Assembly (NCBI GenBank): GCA_003562605.1
Contig: PWUG01000326.1
Coordinates: 1 to 16,041 of the forward strand
Reading direction: 5' to 3'
DNA length: 16,041 bases
DNA from: Syntrophomonadaceae bacterium
Lineage (GTDB): Bacteria; Bacillota_D; Dethiobacteria; DTU022
This document shows positions 7,051-15,486 of the stretch, in pieces (within the stretch, counting starts at the first letter, position 1; each line of letters starts with the position of its first letter). The notes beneath the pieces were generated by a model. That model was not told the origin of the DNA. It did not search any database and saw only the letters and a program-made list of their open reading frames with translations. Made by a program: the position numbers and the translations under genes.

Positions 7051-8106
7051 TTAATCAGTATTGGCGTAAGCTGATAATTTGATAAAGCCTGAACTACTAA
7101 TTTCGAATTCCAGTCCCCGCCTTCTTTCCAATTCATTTAGAATTATACTCAAACCACTGAATAATAGCTCCGGGTCTCCAACAGCATTAATGACAACAGG
7201 ATTGGTTGGAATCTGACGATAATTCACCATAATCAATGGCCCGCTGCAACGAATGGAACTGGTTGCTGTCAGCCGCTGGTTTCCGACACTGATACCCTCA
7301 GCTCCGGCACTGAAAAGCTCATTGACAATATCCCTGATATCGCCATCATGAACAAGAGCCTCGCTGCTGAATGGTTCTCTGGCATCATAAGCCAAAAGTG
7401 TTATTCCGGGCCCGACCATTTCTGCCAGTCCGGCCTGAACGCGGAGCTCATGGAGCGTATTACGCATTAAATTTATATCTTCGTTTAAAGCCCGCTTCTG
7501 ATCATCAAATGTTTGGGGAATAACCAGACTGCCAACACCCTCAACTATCTCAATATCGATATTTAGGCTGTCAGGGTAGTACTCCGGAGTATAGACATTA
7601 TTAAGCAGGCGAACTGTAGCCGGTTCAAGATATTGATCGGGTAAGACATTGACCCTGCCCTCAGTAAAATTGATAAACAGGTGGTTTCTACCGGCTGATT
7701 CCCGGACTCTGCTGTCGTTATTGATGAAAGTCAATACCTTGTCCTTCAGCCTGGCGTCAGCTGCATCATAAATAATCTCCTGCACCTGTTGCCCCTGGCT
7801 GAAGATAATCTGAAGCAGATCATCACTGCTTGAGGCTGTATCCACGTCGTAATTGTATTGTGCCAAAGCTTCCCGAACCGGTGCAAGTTCAGCTACATCA
7901 AGTTCGTAAGCAAGGCGGTGGTTGTAATCTGCCAGATCCCGAGCCAGTTCCAGTTTATAACTGAGCGAAGTATCATCGGCTGAAAATCGACCTAAAACAA
8001 AATAGTAACCATAAACTATTAAGGCTGTGTTAATGAGCAGGAAGAAGAGAATTAGCAGATGCAGCTTACCATTTACAAAACTTTTATGGTCTGACTGCTC
8101 GGTCAT
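7051..8106 (-). CDS. DUF881 family membrane-anchored protein with a long extra N-terminal region
   Basis: A 351-residue protein (from ATG 8106) with a short cytoplasmic N-terminus, one transmembrane helix (about residues 14-37) and a large external part. Residues about 205-347 match DUF881 (YlxX/YlxW type): a short coiled segment, then LRVQAGLAEMVGPGITLLAY, IVNELFSAGAEGISVGNQRL and SSIRCSGPLIMVN. Residues about 40-200 are additional compared with ordinary DUF881 proteins (near 230 aa), and I do not recognise them. DUF881 genes usually sit near division genes, and their function is not established. Here the gene is between dgkA (45 nt) and the cdd fusion (18 nt), apparently in the same unit. 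A TTG at 8115 is also possible, but it leaves almost no spacing from the GGGGG site. Confidence 0.85.
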   Translation of the reverse strand: MTEQSDHKSFVNGKLHLLILFFLLINTALIVYGYYFVLGRFSADDTSLSYKLELARDLADYNHRLAYELDVAELAPVREALAQYNYDVDTASSSDDLLQIIFSQGQQVQEIIYDAADARLKDKVLTFINNDSRVRESAGRNHLFINFTEGRVNVLPDQYLEPATVRLLNNVYTPEYYPDSLNIDIEIVEGVGSLVIPQTFDDQKRALNEDINLMRNTLHELRVQAGLAEMVGPGITLLAYDAREPFSSEALVHDGDIRDIVNELFSAGAEGISVGNQRLTATSSIRCSGPLIMVNYRQIPTNPVVINAVGDPELLFSGLSIILNELERRRGLEFEISSSGFIKLSAYANTD

Positions 8107-8151
8107 TATTGTCAAACCCCCATAACCGCTCTCTTAAAGAAGGTAATTTCA

Positions 8152-8526
8152 TTAAAAAAGTAAAATCGTTTTAATAAGCTGCCAGAGTGGAGGGCCGAGA
8201 ACGGTAATTACGATTATTACAGCAAAAACTGAAGTTAACAAAACAGCACCGGCAGCAACATCTTTGGCAATATGGGCCAAAGAATTGCGCTTCCTTGTAT
8301 AAAGATCAATTGTTTTCTCGATAGCTGTATTAAATGCCTCGGCAACTAATAATAAGAATATCGCCGTTAATAAAAACAACTTTTCGGAGACTGAAACACG
8401 CAACAGCAAAGCCAAAAAGAATACTGCTGTTCCGACCAGGGTATGAATTACCATATTACGCTGTGTAATAAAGCAATATTTTAAACCGAAAAAGGCATTT
8501 TTCAGACTGTGCAGAACTTTATCCAT
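8152..8526 (-). CDS. dgkA: Diacylglycerol/undecaprenol kinase, DgkA family
   Basis: Small integral membrane lipid kinase of 124 residues. The Gram-positive members phosphorylate undecaprenol to supply the carrier lipid for cell wall synthesis. Three transmembrane helices are visible (about 28-44, 48-66, 91-110). The family signature EAFNTAIEKTID is at 63-74, with the conserved AKDVAAGAV at 87-95. Its ATG overlaps the ybeY stop by 8 nt (ATGGATAA), so translation is coupled. Position after ybeY is the normal one in Bacillota. Substrate preference (undecaprenol rather than diacylglycerol) is inferred from the taxonomic context. Confidence 0.95.
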   Translation of the reverse strand: MDKVLHSLKNAFFGLKYCFITQRNMVIHTLVGTAVFFLALLLRVSVSEKLFLLTAIFLLLVAEAFNTAIEKTIDLYTRKRNSLAHIAKDVAAGAVLLTSVFAVIIVITVLGPPLWQLIKTILLF

Positions 8527-8998
8527 TCACTTCTTCCCCGCTGCTATCCCGACCGTACCTGTCCATTATCATCCGTTCTTTTTCCTGCATCAATTTCGTA
8601 TCAGGTCCTTCGCTGTGGTCAAATCCAAGGATGTGAAGCATGCCGTGCACAGTTAATAAAAATACTTCCCGTTCGAGGCTGTGTCCGGCCTGATCGGCCT
8701 GCTCACGGGCCCGGTCAACAGAGATGTAAATATCACCAACTGCAAACTCACTATCAGTTTGCGAGTCCGAATTTCGCGGTTCAAGATAACTAAACGAGAG
8801 CACATCAGTAGATTTATCTATATTCCTGTATTCCCGATTCAAATGCAGAAGCATGGCATCATCAGCAATTACCACACCAACTTCGCCTTCGGACAGATTT
8901 TGCTCATCAAGCAGATGATCAACCATTCGGGTAAGCTGACCGGACAAAAAATCGGAAAATACCGGATTGTTTTTTACATATTTTATGATAACACTCAC
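8519..8998 (-). CDS. ybeY: Endoribonuclease YbeY
   Basis: Zinc-dependent endoribonuclease with roles in 16S rRNA 3'-end processing and ribosome quality control. It has 159 residues, normal for the family. The metal-binding signature HGMLHILGFDH (118-128, with histidines 118, 122 and 128) is intact, and VLSFSY plus GDIYIS are the typical core strands. The GTG start at 8998 overlaps the pgpH stop by 4 nt (GTGA). A GGAG lies 12 nt upstream inside pgpH, so expression probably relies on coupling. The overlap with dgkA at the other end continues the chain. Confidence 0.97.
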   Translation of the reverse strand: MSVIIKYVKNNPVFSDFLSGQLTRMVDHLLDEQNLSEGEVGVVIADDAMLLHLNREYRNIDKSTDVLSFSYLEPRNSDSQTDSEFAVGDIYISVDRAREQADQAGHSLEREVFLLTVHGMLHILGFDHSEGPDTKLMQEKERMIMDRYGRDSSGEEVNG

Positions 8999-11106
8999 TT
9001 AGCGACAGTGCTCCTTTCAAGCTCCGCCTTAAGAGCTTTTTCAGGGTACTCAATCCGCGAGTGATAAATACCGGACATGATATAAACGAATGCTTCACCT
9101 ATCTGATCGATTTCTTTCAGGGTCAAGTCACATTGATCAAGCTGTCCGTCCTCAAGCTTTTCCCTGATCATCCGCTTGATCATCGTTTCGACCCGGTTAC
9201 TCGTAGGTTTGGAAAGAGAGCGAACCCCCGCTTCTACAGCATCGGCAAGCATGATTATTGCTGCTTCCTTACTTTGCGGTTTTGGCCCTTCATAACGAAA
9301 CTTGTCACTGGAAACCTCTTCTCGGTTGTTTTTTTCTAAAGCCTGTTGATAGAAGAAAGAAATCATGCTGGTGCCGTGATGCTGGACCGCAATATCAAGG
9401 ATTGGCTCAGGAAGACGATGCTTTCCACCCAGTTCTGCGCCGTCTTTAGGGTGCGCTCCGATTATCAAAGAACTAAGGTTGGGCGACAGCTTAGTATGCG
9501 GGTTTTCACCAGACAGCTGGTTTTCAGAAAAGAAATACGGACGTTTTAATTTGCCTATATCATGGTAATAAGCTCCGACCCTGGCCAGTAAGGCATCTGC
9601 TTTGACAGATTCAGCAGCAGCCTCCGCTAAGTTTGATACCATCATACTATGATAATATGTTCCCGGGGCCTTTAAAAGCATTTGGCGGAGCAAGGGGTGG
9701 TTTGGATTGGACAGTTCCAACAGTGTAATGGCGGTAGTAACACCAAAAAGACTTTCCAGGTAAGGCAGCATACCGATAGCGACAACCGATGAAAAGATAC
9801 CATTACCGATACCGGCAGCCATGCTGTAACTAAAATTGACCAGCGAACCATACTCCAGGCTGACATTTCCGAAAAAGAGGTAAGTGGAAACAATTACAGC
9901 ACCGTTAGTAACCGCTACAAAAAACCCGGCCCGGGCAAGATCACTGCGCTGGCTTAACCTGGTAACTGCATAAATAGAAACCAGCCCTCCCATCAAAGCA
10001 ACCAGGATAAAGGAGAAATCGCCACCGGTGATCAATCCGACCATCAGGGCCAGGACCAAATTGATAATAACAGCCAGTTTATAACCAAAAATAACAGTAA
10101 TCAGAATGACACCCATCGCCACAGGAATCAGGTATCCTGAAAAGTAAGTAGCTCCGATAGAAAAGAGAAGAGTAACGATAAAAATCAGCCCCATCAGCAG
10201 CAATAACGAGGGATTCGTAAAAACTTCGTTAACAAAGATATGCATGTAAATTCCAACCAGGATAAAAATAATGATTAGTAAGAGCAGTAAACCGATATAT
10301 CCGGGATAGTCAGCCTGCTGACCCCTGATCATTCCGAGATCTTCGAGAAGGGCCAGCTGCTGTTCCGTAACCGGTTCGCCCTCACTGACAACCAGGGTAT
10401 TACGTAAAACAACAACCGGCTCAACCTGCCGACGAGCCAAATCCCGGTTTTCTTCTGTAATGATTTCATTATAATCCATGTTTTGAGCAATTAACGGTTG
10501 GGTAATAATCTCGGCAATCCTTTTCAGGTCGGCGCTAAATGGATAGAGCGCTATCTCCTGGGACAGGCGGCGCCTGGCCAACTCCGTTTCATTTTCTTTG
10601 ATTCCCTGTTCAAAAATTTCGCTTAATGTGTTATTAAGCCGCCCCTGCAGATCTCTTAAAATGTCTTCATCGGATAACAGGGGGGAAATTGTGGAATCCG
10701 GCAGTTCTTCAGGAATAAGTCCCTGCAGCAGCTCCACTTTCTCCTCGGTTTCGAGATCCGGATCCCCTTGTATTTTCAGGACACTATCGAAAAAGATACC
10801 TATTCTGAGCAGGGCCCTATCTAAAACCTGCGGATCATAATCATAGACCTCGGAAACCGTTCCAGCGGCCTGCTCCCTGAGCCTTTCGGTTGTATATTCA
10901 TCGATTGTATCCCTGGGGGCGTATATCGTTCTGGGACTCGGCCTGCCTACAGTCAGATCGTAGCGAGCCGGCATGCTAACAAGAACCAGCAAGCCATAGA
11001 TTGTGACAAAGAGGGTAATTACCAGGAGAAGTTTTTGTAATTTTTTATTGTCTTTGAAGGAGATTGACCGGCTAAAAAGATCACCGGGGATTATTTTTTT
11101 CTTCAT
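8995..11106 (-). CDS. pgpH: 7TM-HD membrane phosphohydrolase, PgpH/YqfF family (c-di-AMP phosphodiesterase)
   Basis: A 703-residue membrane protein of the PgpH family, which in Listeria and relatives hydrolyses cyclic di-AMP. Layout: one N-terminal transmembrane helix (about 24-45), an extracytoplasmic 7TMR-HDED-type domain (about 50-265), a seven-helix membrane block (about 268-465), then a cytoplasmic HD domain. HD metal ligands are visible at TYYHSMMVSNLAE (H486) and YYHDIGK (H515, D516), with further histidines at AHPKDG and AVQHHG and an aspartate in IMLADAVEAG. The ATG at 11106 lies 26 nt inside phoH, with an AAAGGG site 7 bases before it. Order phoH-pgpH-ybeY is standard in Bacillota. 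It probably controls c-di-AMP, hence potassium and wall homeostasis. Confidence 0.96.
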   Translation of the reverse strand: MKKKIIPGDLFSRSISFKDNKKLQKLLLVITLFVTIYGLLVLVSMPARYDLTVGRPSPRTIYAPRDTIDEYTTERLREQAAGTVSEVYDYDPQVLDRALLRIGIFFDSVLKIQGDPDLETEEKVELLQGLIPEELPDSTISPLLSDEDILRDLQGRLNNTLSEIFEQGIKENETELARRRLSQEIALYPFSADLKRIAEIITQPLIAQNMDYNEIITEENRDLARRQVEPVVVLRNTLVVSEGEPVTEQQLALLEDLGMIRGQQADYPGYIGLLLLLIIIFILVGIYMHIFVNEVFTNPSLLLLMGLIFIVTLLFSIGATYFSGYLIPVAMGVILITVIFGYKLAVIINLVLALMVGLITGGDFSFILVALMGGLVSIYAVTRLSQRSDLARAGFFVAVTNGAVIVSTYLFFGNVSLEYGSLVNFSYSMAAGIGNGIFSSVVAIGMLPYLESLFGVTTAITLLELSNPNHPLLRQMLLKAPGTYYHSMMVSNLAEAAAESVKADALLARVGAYYHDIGKLKRPYFFSENQLSGENPHTKLSPNLSSLIIGAHPKDGAELGGKHRLPEPILDIAVQHHGTSMISFFYQQALEKNNREEVSSDKFRYEGPKPQSKEAAIIMLADAVEAGVRSLSKPTSNRVETMIKRMIREKLEDGQLDQCDLTLKEIDQIGEAFVYIMSGIYHSRIEYPEKALKAELERSTVAK

Positions 11107-12106
11107 CTTTATCCCTTTCTCTCATACCCTCGTATGTTTCGTAGGCTTTTATAATGCATTGGACGAGCGGATGCCTTACAACATCTTTTTCGGTCAGATA
11201 AACCAAGGCTATGCCATCAATACCAGATAAAATACGGGGTGCTTCTTCCAGACCCGAATAACGTCCCCTTGGAAGGTCAATCTGGGTGATATCTCCGGTT
11301 ATCACTGCTTTCGACCCAAAACCGAGGCGGGTTAAAAACATTTTCATCTGCTCAGAAGTAGCGTTCTGTCCCTCATCGAGAATCACAAAGGAGTCATCAA
11401 GAGTCCGTCCCCGCATATAAGCCAGGGGAGCAATTTCAAGAATCCCTTTTTCACGGTATCTTTGAAACACATCAACTCCGAGTAAATCATACAACCCGTC
11501 GTAGATAGGCCGCAGGTAAGGATCAACCTTCTCCTGAAAATCTCCCGGCAAAAACCCCAGGTGTTCTCCTGCTTCAACTGCAGGACGGGTAAGAATTAGG
11601 CGCTGCACCCGTTTATTTTTCAGCGCATCAACAGCCATCGCCAGGGCCAGGTAAGTTTTTCCCGTACCGGCGGGTCCAATTGACAGGACAATATCATGAC
11701 AGCGTATAGCTTCAAGATAGCGTTTTTGACCAATAGTTTTAGGGCGGATCTGCTTGCCCCGGTGAGTAACTAAAACCAGATCGCTGAATAGCGATCTAAT
11801 CATTCCCACCTCGCCCTGTCTGGTCAATTTCAAAGCATATTCAAATTCACGACCAGTTAAATGATAACCTTTGCGAATATGGGTGAGCAGCTCCTGGAAC
11901 ATAATATATATCGCTTCGACATCTCCGGGCTCACCATCTATACTCAGCTCATGCCCTTTTGGAATCAGGCGCACGGCAAAGTTATCTTCAATAAGACTGA
12001 AATGTTCGTCATTTTTGCCCAACAGTTGAACCGATTCATCTGCGCCGGCCAGCATAATGGTCCGGCCTGTATTATTTTCTGCCAATAAGCGATAAGCTCC
12101 CTTCAT
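11081..12106 (-). CDS. phoH: PhoH-like ATPase
   Basis: Cytoplasmic P-loop ATPase of the PhoH family, linked to RNA metabolism; in many bacteria it sits next to ybeY, as here. It has 341 residues. Walker A is GPAGTGKT (144-151), Walker B is VILDEGQN (241-248), and GDITQIDLPRG (271-281) is the typical C-terminal motif. The ATG at 12106 has no visible ribosome binding site upstream. An AAGGGAG inside codons 2-4 lies 11 nt before an in-frame TTG at 12085, which would give a start MAENNTGRTI closer to other PhoH proteins, so the exact start is open. The gene follows a strong promoter with a short leader and overlaps pgpH by 26 nt. Confidence 0.96.
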   Translation of the reverse strand: MKGAYRLLAENNTGRTIMLAGADESVQLLGKNDEHFSLIEDNFAVRLIPKGHELSIDGEPGDVEAIYIMFQELLTHIRKGYHLTGREFEYALKLTRQGEVGMIRSLFSDLVLVTHRGKQIRPKTIGQKRYLEAIRCHDIVLSIGPAGTGKTYLALAMAVDALKNKRVQRLILTRPAVEAGEHLGFLPGDFQEKVDPYLRPIYDGLYDLLGVDVFQRYREKGILEIAPLAYMRGRTLDDSFVILDEGQNATSEQMKMFLTRLGFGSKAVITGDITQIDLPRGRYSGLEEAPRILSGIDGIALVYLTEKDVVRHPLVQCIIKAYETYEGMRERDKDEEKNNPR

Positions 12107-12145
12107 TATATAAAAAAATGATCTTATGTTAACTTATTAACAAGC

Positions 12146-12174
12146 ATTATATTCCACTTTCATCTTTTTATCAA
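12146..12174 (-). promoter_or_regulatory. Sigma-A-type promoter of the phoH-pgpH-ybeY-dgkA-...-recO unit
   Basis: TTGATA (12174-12169) and TATAAT (12151-12146) on the minus strand are separated by 17 bases. The -10 is a perfect consensus and the -35 matches 5 of 6. The predicted start near 12139 gives a leader of roughly 30 nt before ATG 12106. That leader contains the inverted repeat TGTTAA-TAAG-TTAACA just after the -10, a possible operator or small hairpin. Confidence 0.8.
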
Positions 12175-12188
12175 GAAAAGAAAGCTTT

Positions 12189-12608
12189 TTAGCGCTTCCG
12201 ACGCAGTGAAGGTGGGGGTTCAAGGATTTCATGGAAAATAAACGCCGCCAAAAGCGGATCTCTACGGGTTAAAGTCTGCTGAAGTCCTACAATAACAGGT
12301 GAAGAGCTGGCAGCTTCTTTTTTCACAGGCTCCGGTGCCTGCCATGCCTCTGTATCCCCTGCACTTTGAGCCTCCCGGACATCAGTTCCTTCGCCATCAT
12401 AAGAATCGGCCCTCTTTTCTTTCTTTTCTGGCCGGAAGCGAATCTCATCATCAGTCCATAGCTGGCCGTTTTCATGCGGGGAAAGCGGTTCAGGGCTGAC
12501 CAATACTCTTTTTTGAGGAGCCTGTTGGCTTCCCCTGACCGCTTTCATCAAGGCGTTAAAAATATTGAATGCGATGATAATGACAATTAAAGTAATAATA
12601 CCTTCCAT
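12189..12608 (-). CDS. Small membrane-anchored protein downstream of floA, function unknown
   Basis: A 139-residue protein with an N-terminal hydrophobic helix (MEGIITLIVIIIAFNIFNAL, residues 1-20), a charged, probably disordered middle rich in Glu, Pro, Ala and Lys (about 25-108), and a short conserved-looking C-terminus, RRDPLLAAFIFHEILEPPPS. The C-terminal pattern of a hydrophobic stretch ending in an EI-x-x-PP motif resembles short proteins found beside floA in other Clostridia (from memory). The ATG at 12608 follows AGGAGG and lies 18 nt after the floA stop, so it is likely cotranscribed with nfeD-floA and may work with FloA at the membrane. It occupies the place where spore-formers usually carry yqfC/yqfD. 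Confidence 0.75.
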   Translation of the reverse strand: MEGIITLIVIIIAFNIFNALMKAVRGSQQAPQKRVLVSPEPLSPHENGQLWTDDEIRFRPEKKEKRADSYDGEGTDVREAQSAGDTEAWQAPEPVKKEAASSSPVIVGLQQTLTRRDPLLAAFIFHEILEPPPSLRRKR

Positions 12609-12626
12609 GATAAGAAAGCCTCCTAC

Positions 12627-13619
12627 TTATTTTCTATCATCTTCCTGTTGGCTTTCCTGGCCCAATTTACTGATATTCTGGCGCATGTCAGTGTCGGCCA
12701 TAACATTCTTCAGCTGGTAATAATCCATTACACCGAGATTGCCCTCACGCAGCGCCTGGGCCAGAGCCTTGGGCACTTCCGCTTCAGCTTCGGTTACTTT
12801 CGCTCGCATCTCCTGGACGGAGGCAACCATCTCCTGTTCACGGGCAACAGCCATCGCGCGCCGTTCTTCAGCTTTTGCCTGGGCGATACGCTTATCTGCT
12901 TCGGCCTGATCTGTTTGCAGCTGGGCACCGATATTTTTACCGACGTCAACATCGGCAACATCAATAGATAATATTTCGTAAGCAGTACCTGAATCGAGTC
13001 CCTTGTTCAGAACGGTATTAGAAATTCGATCGGGGTTTTCGAGAACCACCTTGTGATTATCAGAAGAACCAATTGTGGTTACAATCCCTTCTCCGACCCT
13101 GGCAATAATTGTCTCTTCACCGGCTCCTCCAACAAGGCGGTCGATATTGGCCCTTACTGTGACTTTGGCCCGGGCTTTAACCTCGATCCCGTCCTTGGCC
13201 ACGGCAGCCACAACCGGAGTTTCAATTACCTTGGGGTTAACACTCATCTGTACAGCCTGTAAAACGTCACGGCCGGCCAGATCTATTGCTGCAGCACGCT
13301 CAAATAGCAGTGGTATCTCAGCACGCTGGGCGGCAATCAAAGCATTAACAACCCGGTCAACATTACCCCCGGCCAGAAAATGTCCTTCAAGCTTGTTTAC
13401 ATTTAAATCAAGGCCTGCTTTAGTTGCTTTAATAAGCGGATTGACTATTTTTGCCGGGACAACACGCCTCAAACGCATCCCAATCAGGGCAAAGATCCCT
13501 ACGGGAACACGTGCGGCCAGAGCTGAAATCCACAGGCCCAGGGGAATAAAACTAAAAATAACGACAACAACAATAATAATTAAGGCAACAAATAACAATG
13601 GTATAATAAGCTCAGTCAT
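12627..13619 (-). CDS. floA: Flotillin-like protein FloA
   Basis: Membrane scaffold protein that organises functional membrane microdomains in Bacillota. It has 330 residues, the usual FloA (YqfA) length. A hydrophobic N-terminal membrane anchor (about 4-30) is followed by the SPFH-like region with the hallmark blocks [39 protein letters not shown] and [12 protein letters not shown]. It ends in an Ala/Glu-rich coiled coil (about 235-295). ATG 13619 has a GAGGAGG site 7 bases upstream and lies 12 nt after the nfeD stop. The nfeD-floA pair is conserved, since NfeD-type proteins commonly partner flotillins. Confidence 0.97.
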   Translation of the reverse strand: MTELIIPLLFVALIIIVVVVIFSFIPLGLWISALAARVPVGIFALIGMRLRRVVPAKIVNPLIKATKAGLDLNVNKLEGHFLAGGNVDRVVNALIAAQRAEIPLLFERAAAIDLAGRDVLQAVQMSVNPKVIETPVVAAVAKDGIEVKARAKVTVRANIDRLVGGAGEETIIARVGEGIVTTIGSSDNHKVVLENPDRISNTVLNKGLDSGTAYEILSIDVADVDVGKNIGAQLQTDQAEADKRIAQAKAEERRAMAVAREQEMVASVQEMRAKVTEAEAEVPKALAQALREGNLGVMDYYQLKNVMADTDMRQNISKLGQESQQEDDRK

Positions 13620-13631
13620 TAAGAAACCTCC

Positions 13632-14963
13632 TCATTTATTTTCTTTCGGGTCAGGGCGGCGTACAATCACCCGCACGCCTTCAACCTTTTCAACGACTAC
13701 TGTTTCGCCAGCTGGAATAAAATCGCCACCGGTGACTACATCAATCCGACGCCCGTCAATCTTAGCCGTCCCGGAAGGCCGCAGAGAGGTAACGGCAATC
13801 CCTTCCATGCCGGCTAGATTACTTTGATCCAGAGGTGCAACATAACCTAAATCAGCAGTTTCTACTTCCGAAAGGATAATGTGGCGCAGCATTCCCCTTT
13901 GCGAAAAATATCGAAAAGCCAGGACGGAAAAAACAGCAGAGAGAACTACAGCAATTAACAGCATAACCATCCCGGTTTGCACCGAAACTGCAGCCAAAAT
14001 AATCGATGCCAGGGTAGATATCAGCCCGGCAATGCCGAAAACCCCGAACCCTGGCATGATTGCTTCCACCAGCATCAGGGCAATACCGAAAACGAAGAGG
14101 ATCAAAACCCAGTACTCCGCCATCCCGGCGGCAATATTGCCGCCAAAGTAGAGGGCAAAAGCAGCCATACTAAGGATTCCCGCTACACCGAAACCGGCTG
14201 AAATAACCTCAAGGACTAAACCGCCAATACCGATCATTAGCAGTATTGTTCCAATTACAGGGCTGGTGGTCCAACTGACCAGGGTATCAGTTACTCGTGA
14301 TTCTATTGGGTGCAACTCTGCTCCGGCCATACCAATCACCTGCAGCAGCTCTGCACGATCGGCTACGGTACCTTCACTGTAACCAACTTCAAGAGCCCTG
14401 TTAGCTGTAAGGGTAAGTAAAACCCCTTCTTCGACCAGCCCGTCAATAGCGATTCCCCGACGAACCATTGCCGAAGCTATAAGGGGATCTCTGCCTCTTC
14501 GTTCAGCCATTCCTGCCATCTCTGCTTCCCAGAACGACAGCTCTTTCTCATCAATTTCACCCAAGCCGAGCAGTCGTGGTTCAGCAGCACCGATTGTACT
14601 TCCAGGAGTCATATAGATTTCATCTGCAGCCAGGGCCAGGAATGCGCCGGCTGAGATAGCATTTGGGCTGACAAATGCATAGATCGGCCTGTCATAGTTA
14701 TCCATCAGTCGCCTGATCGCCTCGGCCGAGCTTATAAAACCACCCGGGGTGTCAAAATCGATAATTACTGCTGAGGCATTTATTCGCCGTGCTTCCTGAA
14801 AAGCGTACTCAACATAACTTTTTGTGCCCGGATCAATTGTTCCTGTAATCTCAATTACAGCAGCAATCTGATTTCCTGTTGATCCGCCTGCAAAAGGCAT
14901 ATAAATAAGCAATCCGGTAAAGAGGCAGATCATCCATATTAACAACCTTTTTTGCATGGACAA
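13632..14963 (-). CDS. nfeD: NfeD family membrane serine protease (YqeZ type)
   Basis: A 443-residue long-form NfeD protein: signal/anchor helix (about 6-24), a ClpP/S49-like serine protease domain (about 32-200), four to five transmembrane helices (about 230-360) and a C-terminal OB-fold NfeD domain (about 380-435, ending VVVEKVEGVRVIVRR). The catalytic pair is visible: Ser104 in NAISAGAFLALAAD and Lys140 in DEKELSFW. By my alignment Lys140 keeps the spacing to the following GR motif seen in the Pyrococcus PH1510 protease. The TTG at 14963 is preferred: AAGGAGAG lies 7 bases before it but 13 before the ATG at 14957. In the family, the protease can cleave membrane proteins and the OB domain interacts with the flotillin partner. 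floA is 12 nt downstream. Confidence 0.95.
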   Translation of the reverse strand: MSMQKRLLIWMICLFTGLLIYMPFAGGSTGNQIAAVIEITGTIDPGTKSYVEYAFQEARRINASAVIIDFDTPGGFISSAEAIRRLMDNYDRPIYAFVSPNAISAGAFLALAADEIYMTPGSTIGAAEPRLLGLGEIDEKELSFWEAEMAGMAERRGRDPLIASAMVRRGIAIDGLVEEGVLLTLTANRALEVGYSEGTVADRAELLQVIGMAGAELHPIESRVTDTLVSWTTSPVIGTILLMIGIGGLVLEVISAGFGVAGILSMAAFALYFGGNIAAGMAEYWVLILFVFGIALMLVEAIMPGFGVFGIAGLISTLASIILAAVSVQTGMVMLLIAVVLSAVFSVLAFRYFSQRGMLRHIILSEVETADLGYVAPLDQSNLAGMEGIAVTSLRPSGTAKIDGRRIDVVTGGDFIPAGETVVVEKVEGVRVIVRRPDPKENK

Positions 14964-14981
14964 AACCAGACTCTCCTTAAA

Positions 14982-15008
14982 TAAAAGCCCAGCCGTACAG
15001 GCCGGACT
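14982..15008 (-). terminator. Probable intrinsic terminator after yqeY
   Basis: Read on the minus strand, AGTCCGGCC pairs over nine positions (two G-T wobbles) with GGCTGGGCT across a TGTAC loop, then TTTATTT follows. It begins within the yqeY stop codon and ends just before the nfeD ribosome binding site, so it probably separates rpsU-yqeY from nfeD-floA or attenuates read-through. I see no strong promoter between it and nfeD. Confidence 0.6.
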
Positions 15009-15462
15009 AATATTGCAGATTTTTTTCGACTATCTCCCGGACTAAGCCGCCATCGGCTTTGCCTTTAACGCGGGGCATAAGCAGGCTCATAACTTTACCC
15101 ATCTCCTGGCTGGATTTAGCACCGCTCTCGGCAATTGCTTCTCGAACCATCCGGGCCAGCACATCTTCGGATAGTTGTTCAGGAAGATATCTACTGAGAA
15201 TTTCTATTTCCCGCTTCAGATCGGTAACAAGATCCTGCCGGCCGGACCTTTCATAATCGCCCAAAGCTTCTTTCCTTCTTTTTACTTCCCGGGTAAGTAC
15301 CGCCAACTCTTCCTGATCATCGAGAGGAGCGTTTTTAGCAATCGCACCATTCTGCAGCTCTGCCCGCAACATACGAATTACCGACAGGGAAAAACGATCT
15401 TTTGACCTCATTGCTTCTTTCTGATCCATAAAAAGCCTTTCGGCCATTTTATTCCCAGGCAT
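15007..15462 (-). CDS. yqeY: GatB/YqeY domain protein
   Basis: A 151-residue protein with the YqeY domain, related to the tRNA-binding tail of GatB amidotransferase. Its role is not settled, but a tRNA-related function is likely. Typical features are LSVIRMLRAELQNGAI near residues 26-41, a basic and acidic helical middle, ILSRYLPEQLSEDVL, and an ending MGKVMSLLMPRVKGKADGG that matches the family closely. The ATG at 15462 follows GGGGGTG by 8 bases. An ATG at 15447 (MAERLFMDQKEAM) would align better with other YqeY starts, so the first five residues are uncertain. It lies 24 nt after rpsU, the usual rpsU-yqeY pairing of Bacillota. Confidence 0.95.
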   Translation of the reverse strand: MPGNKMAERLFMDQKEAMRSKDRFSLSVIRMLRAELQNGAIAKNAPLDDQEELAVLTREVKRRKEALGDYERSGRQDLVTDLKREIEILSRYLPEQLSEDVLARMVREAIAESGAKSSQEMGKVMSLLMPRVKGKADGGLVREIVEKNLQY

Positions 15463-15486
15463 AAGCAGCGCACCCCCGTATCAAGC

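Noticed and set aside
13075..13827. 250-codon open frame on the plus strand, rich in Thr, Ser, Ala and Arg
   Set aside because: Antisense to floA and the end of nfeD, with low-complexity composition typical of a shadow frame and no ribosome binding site of note.
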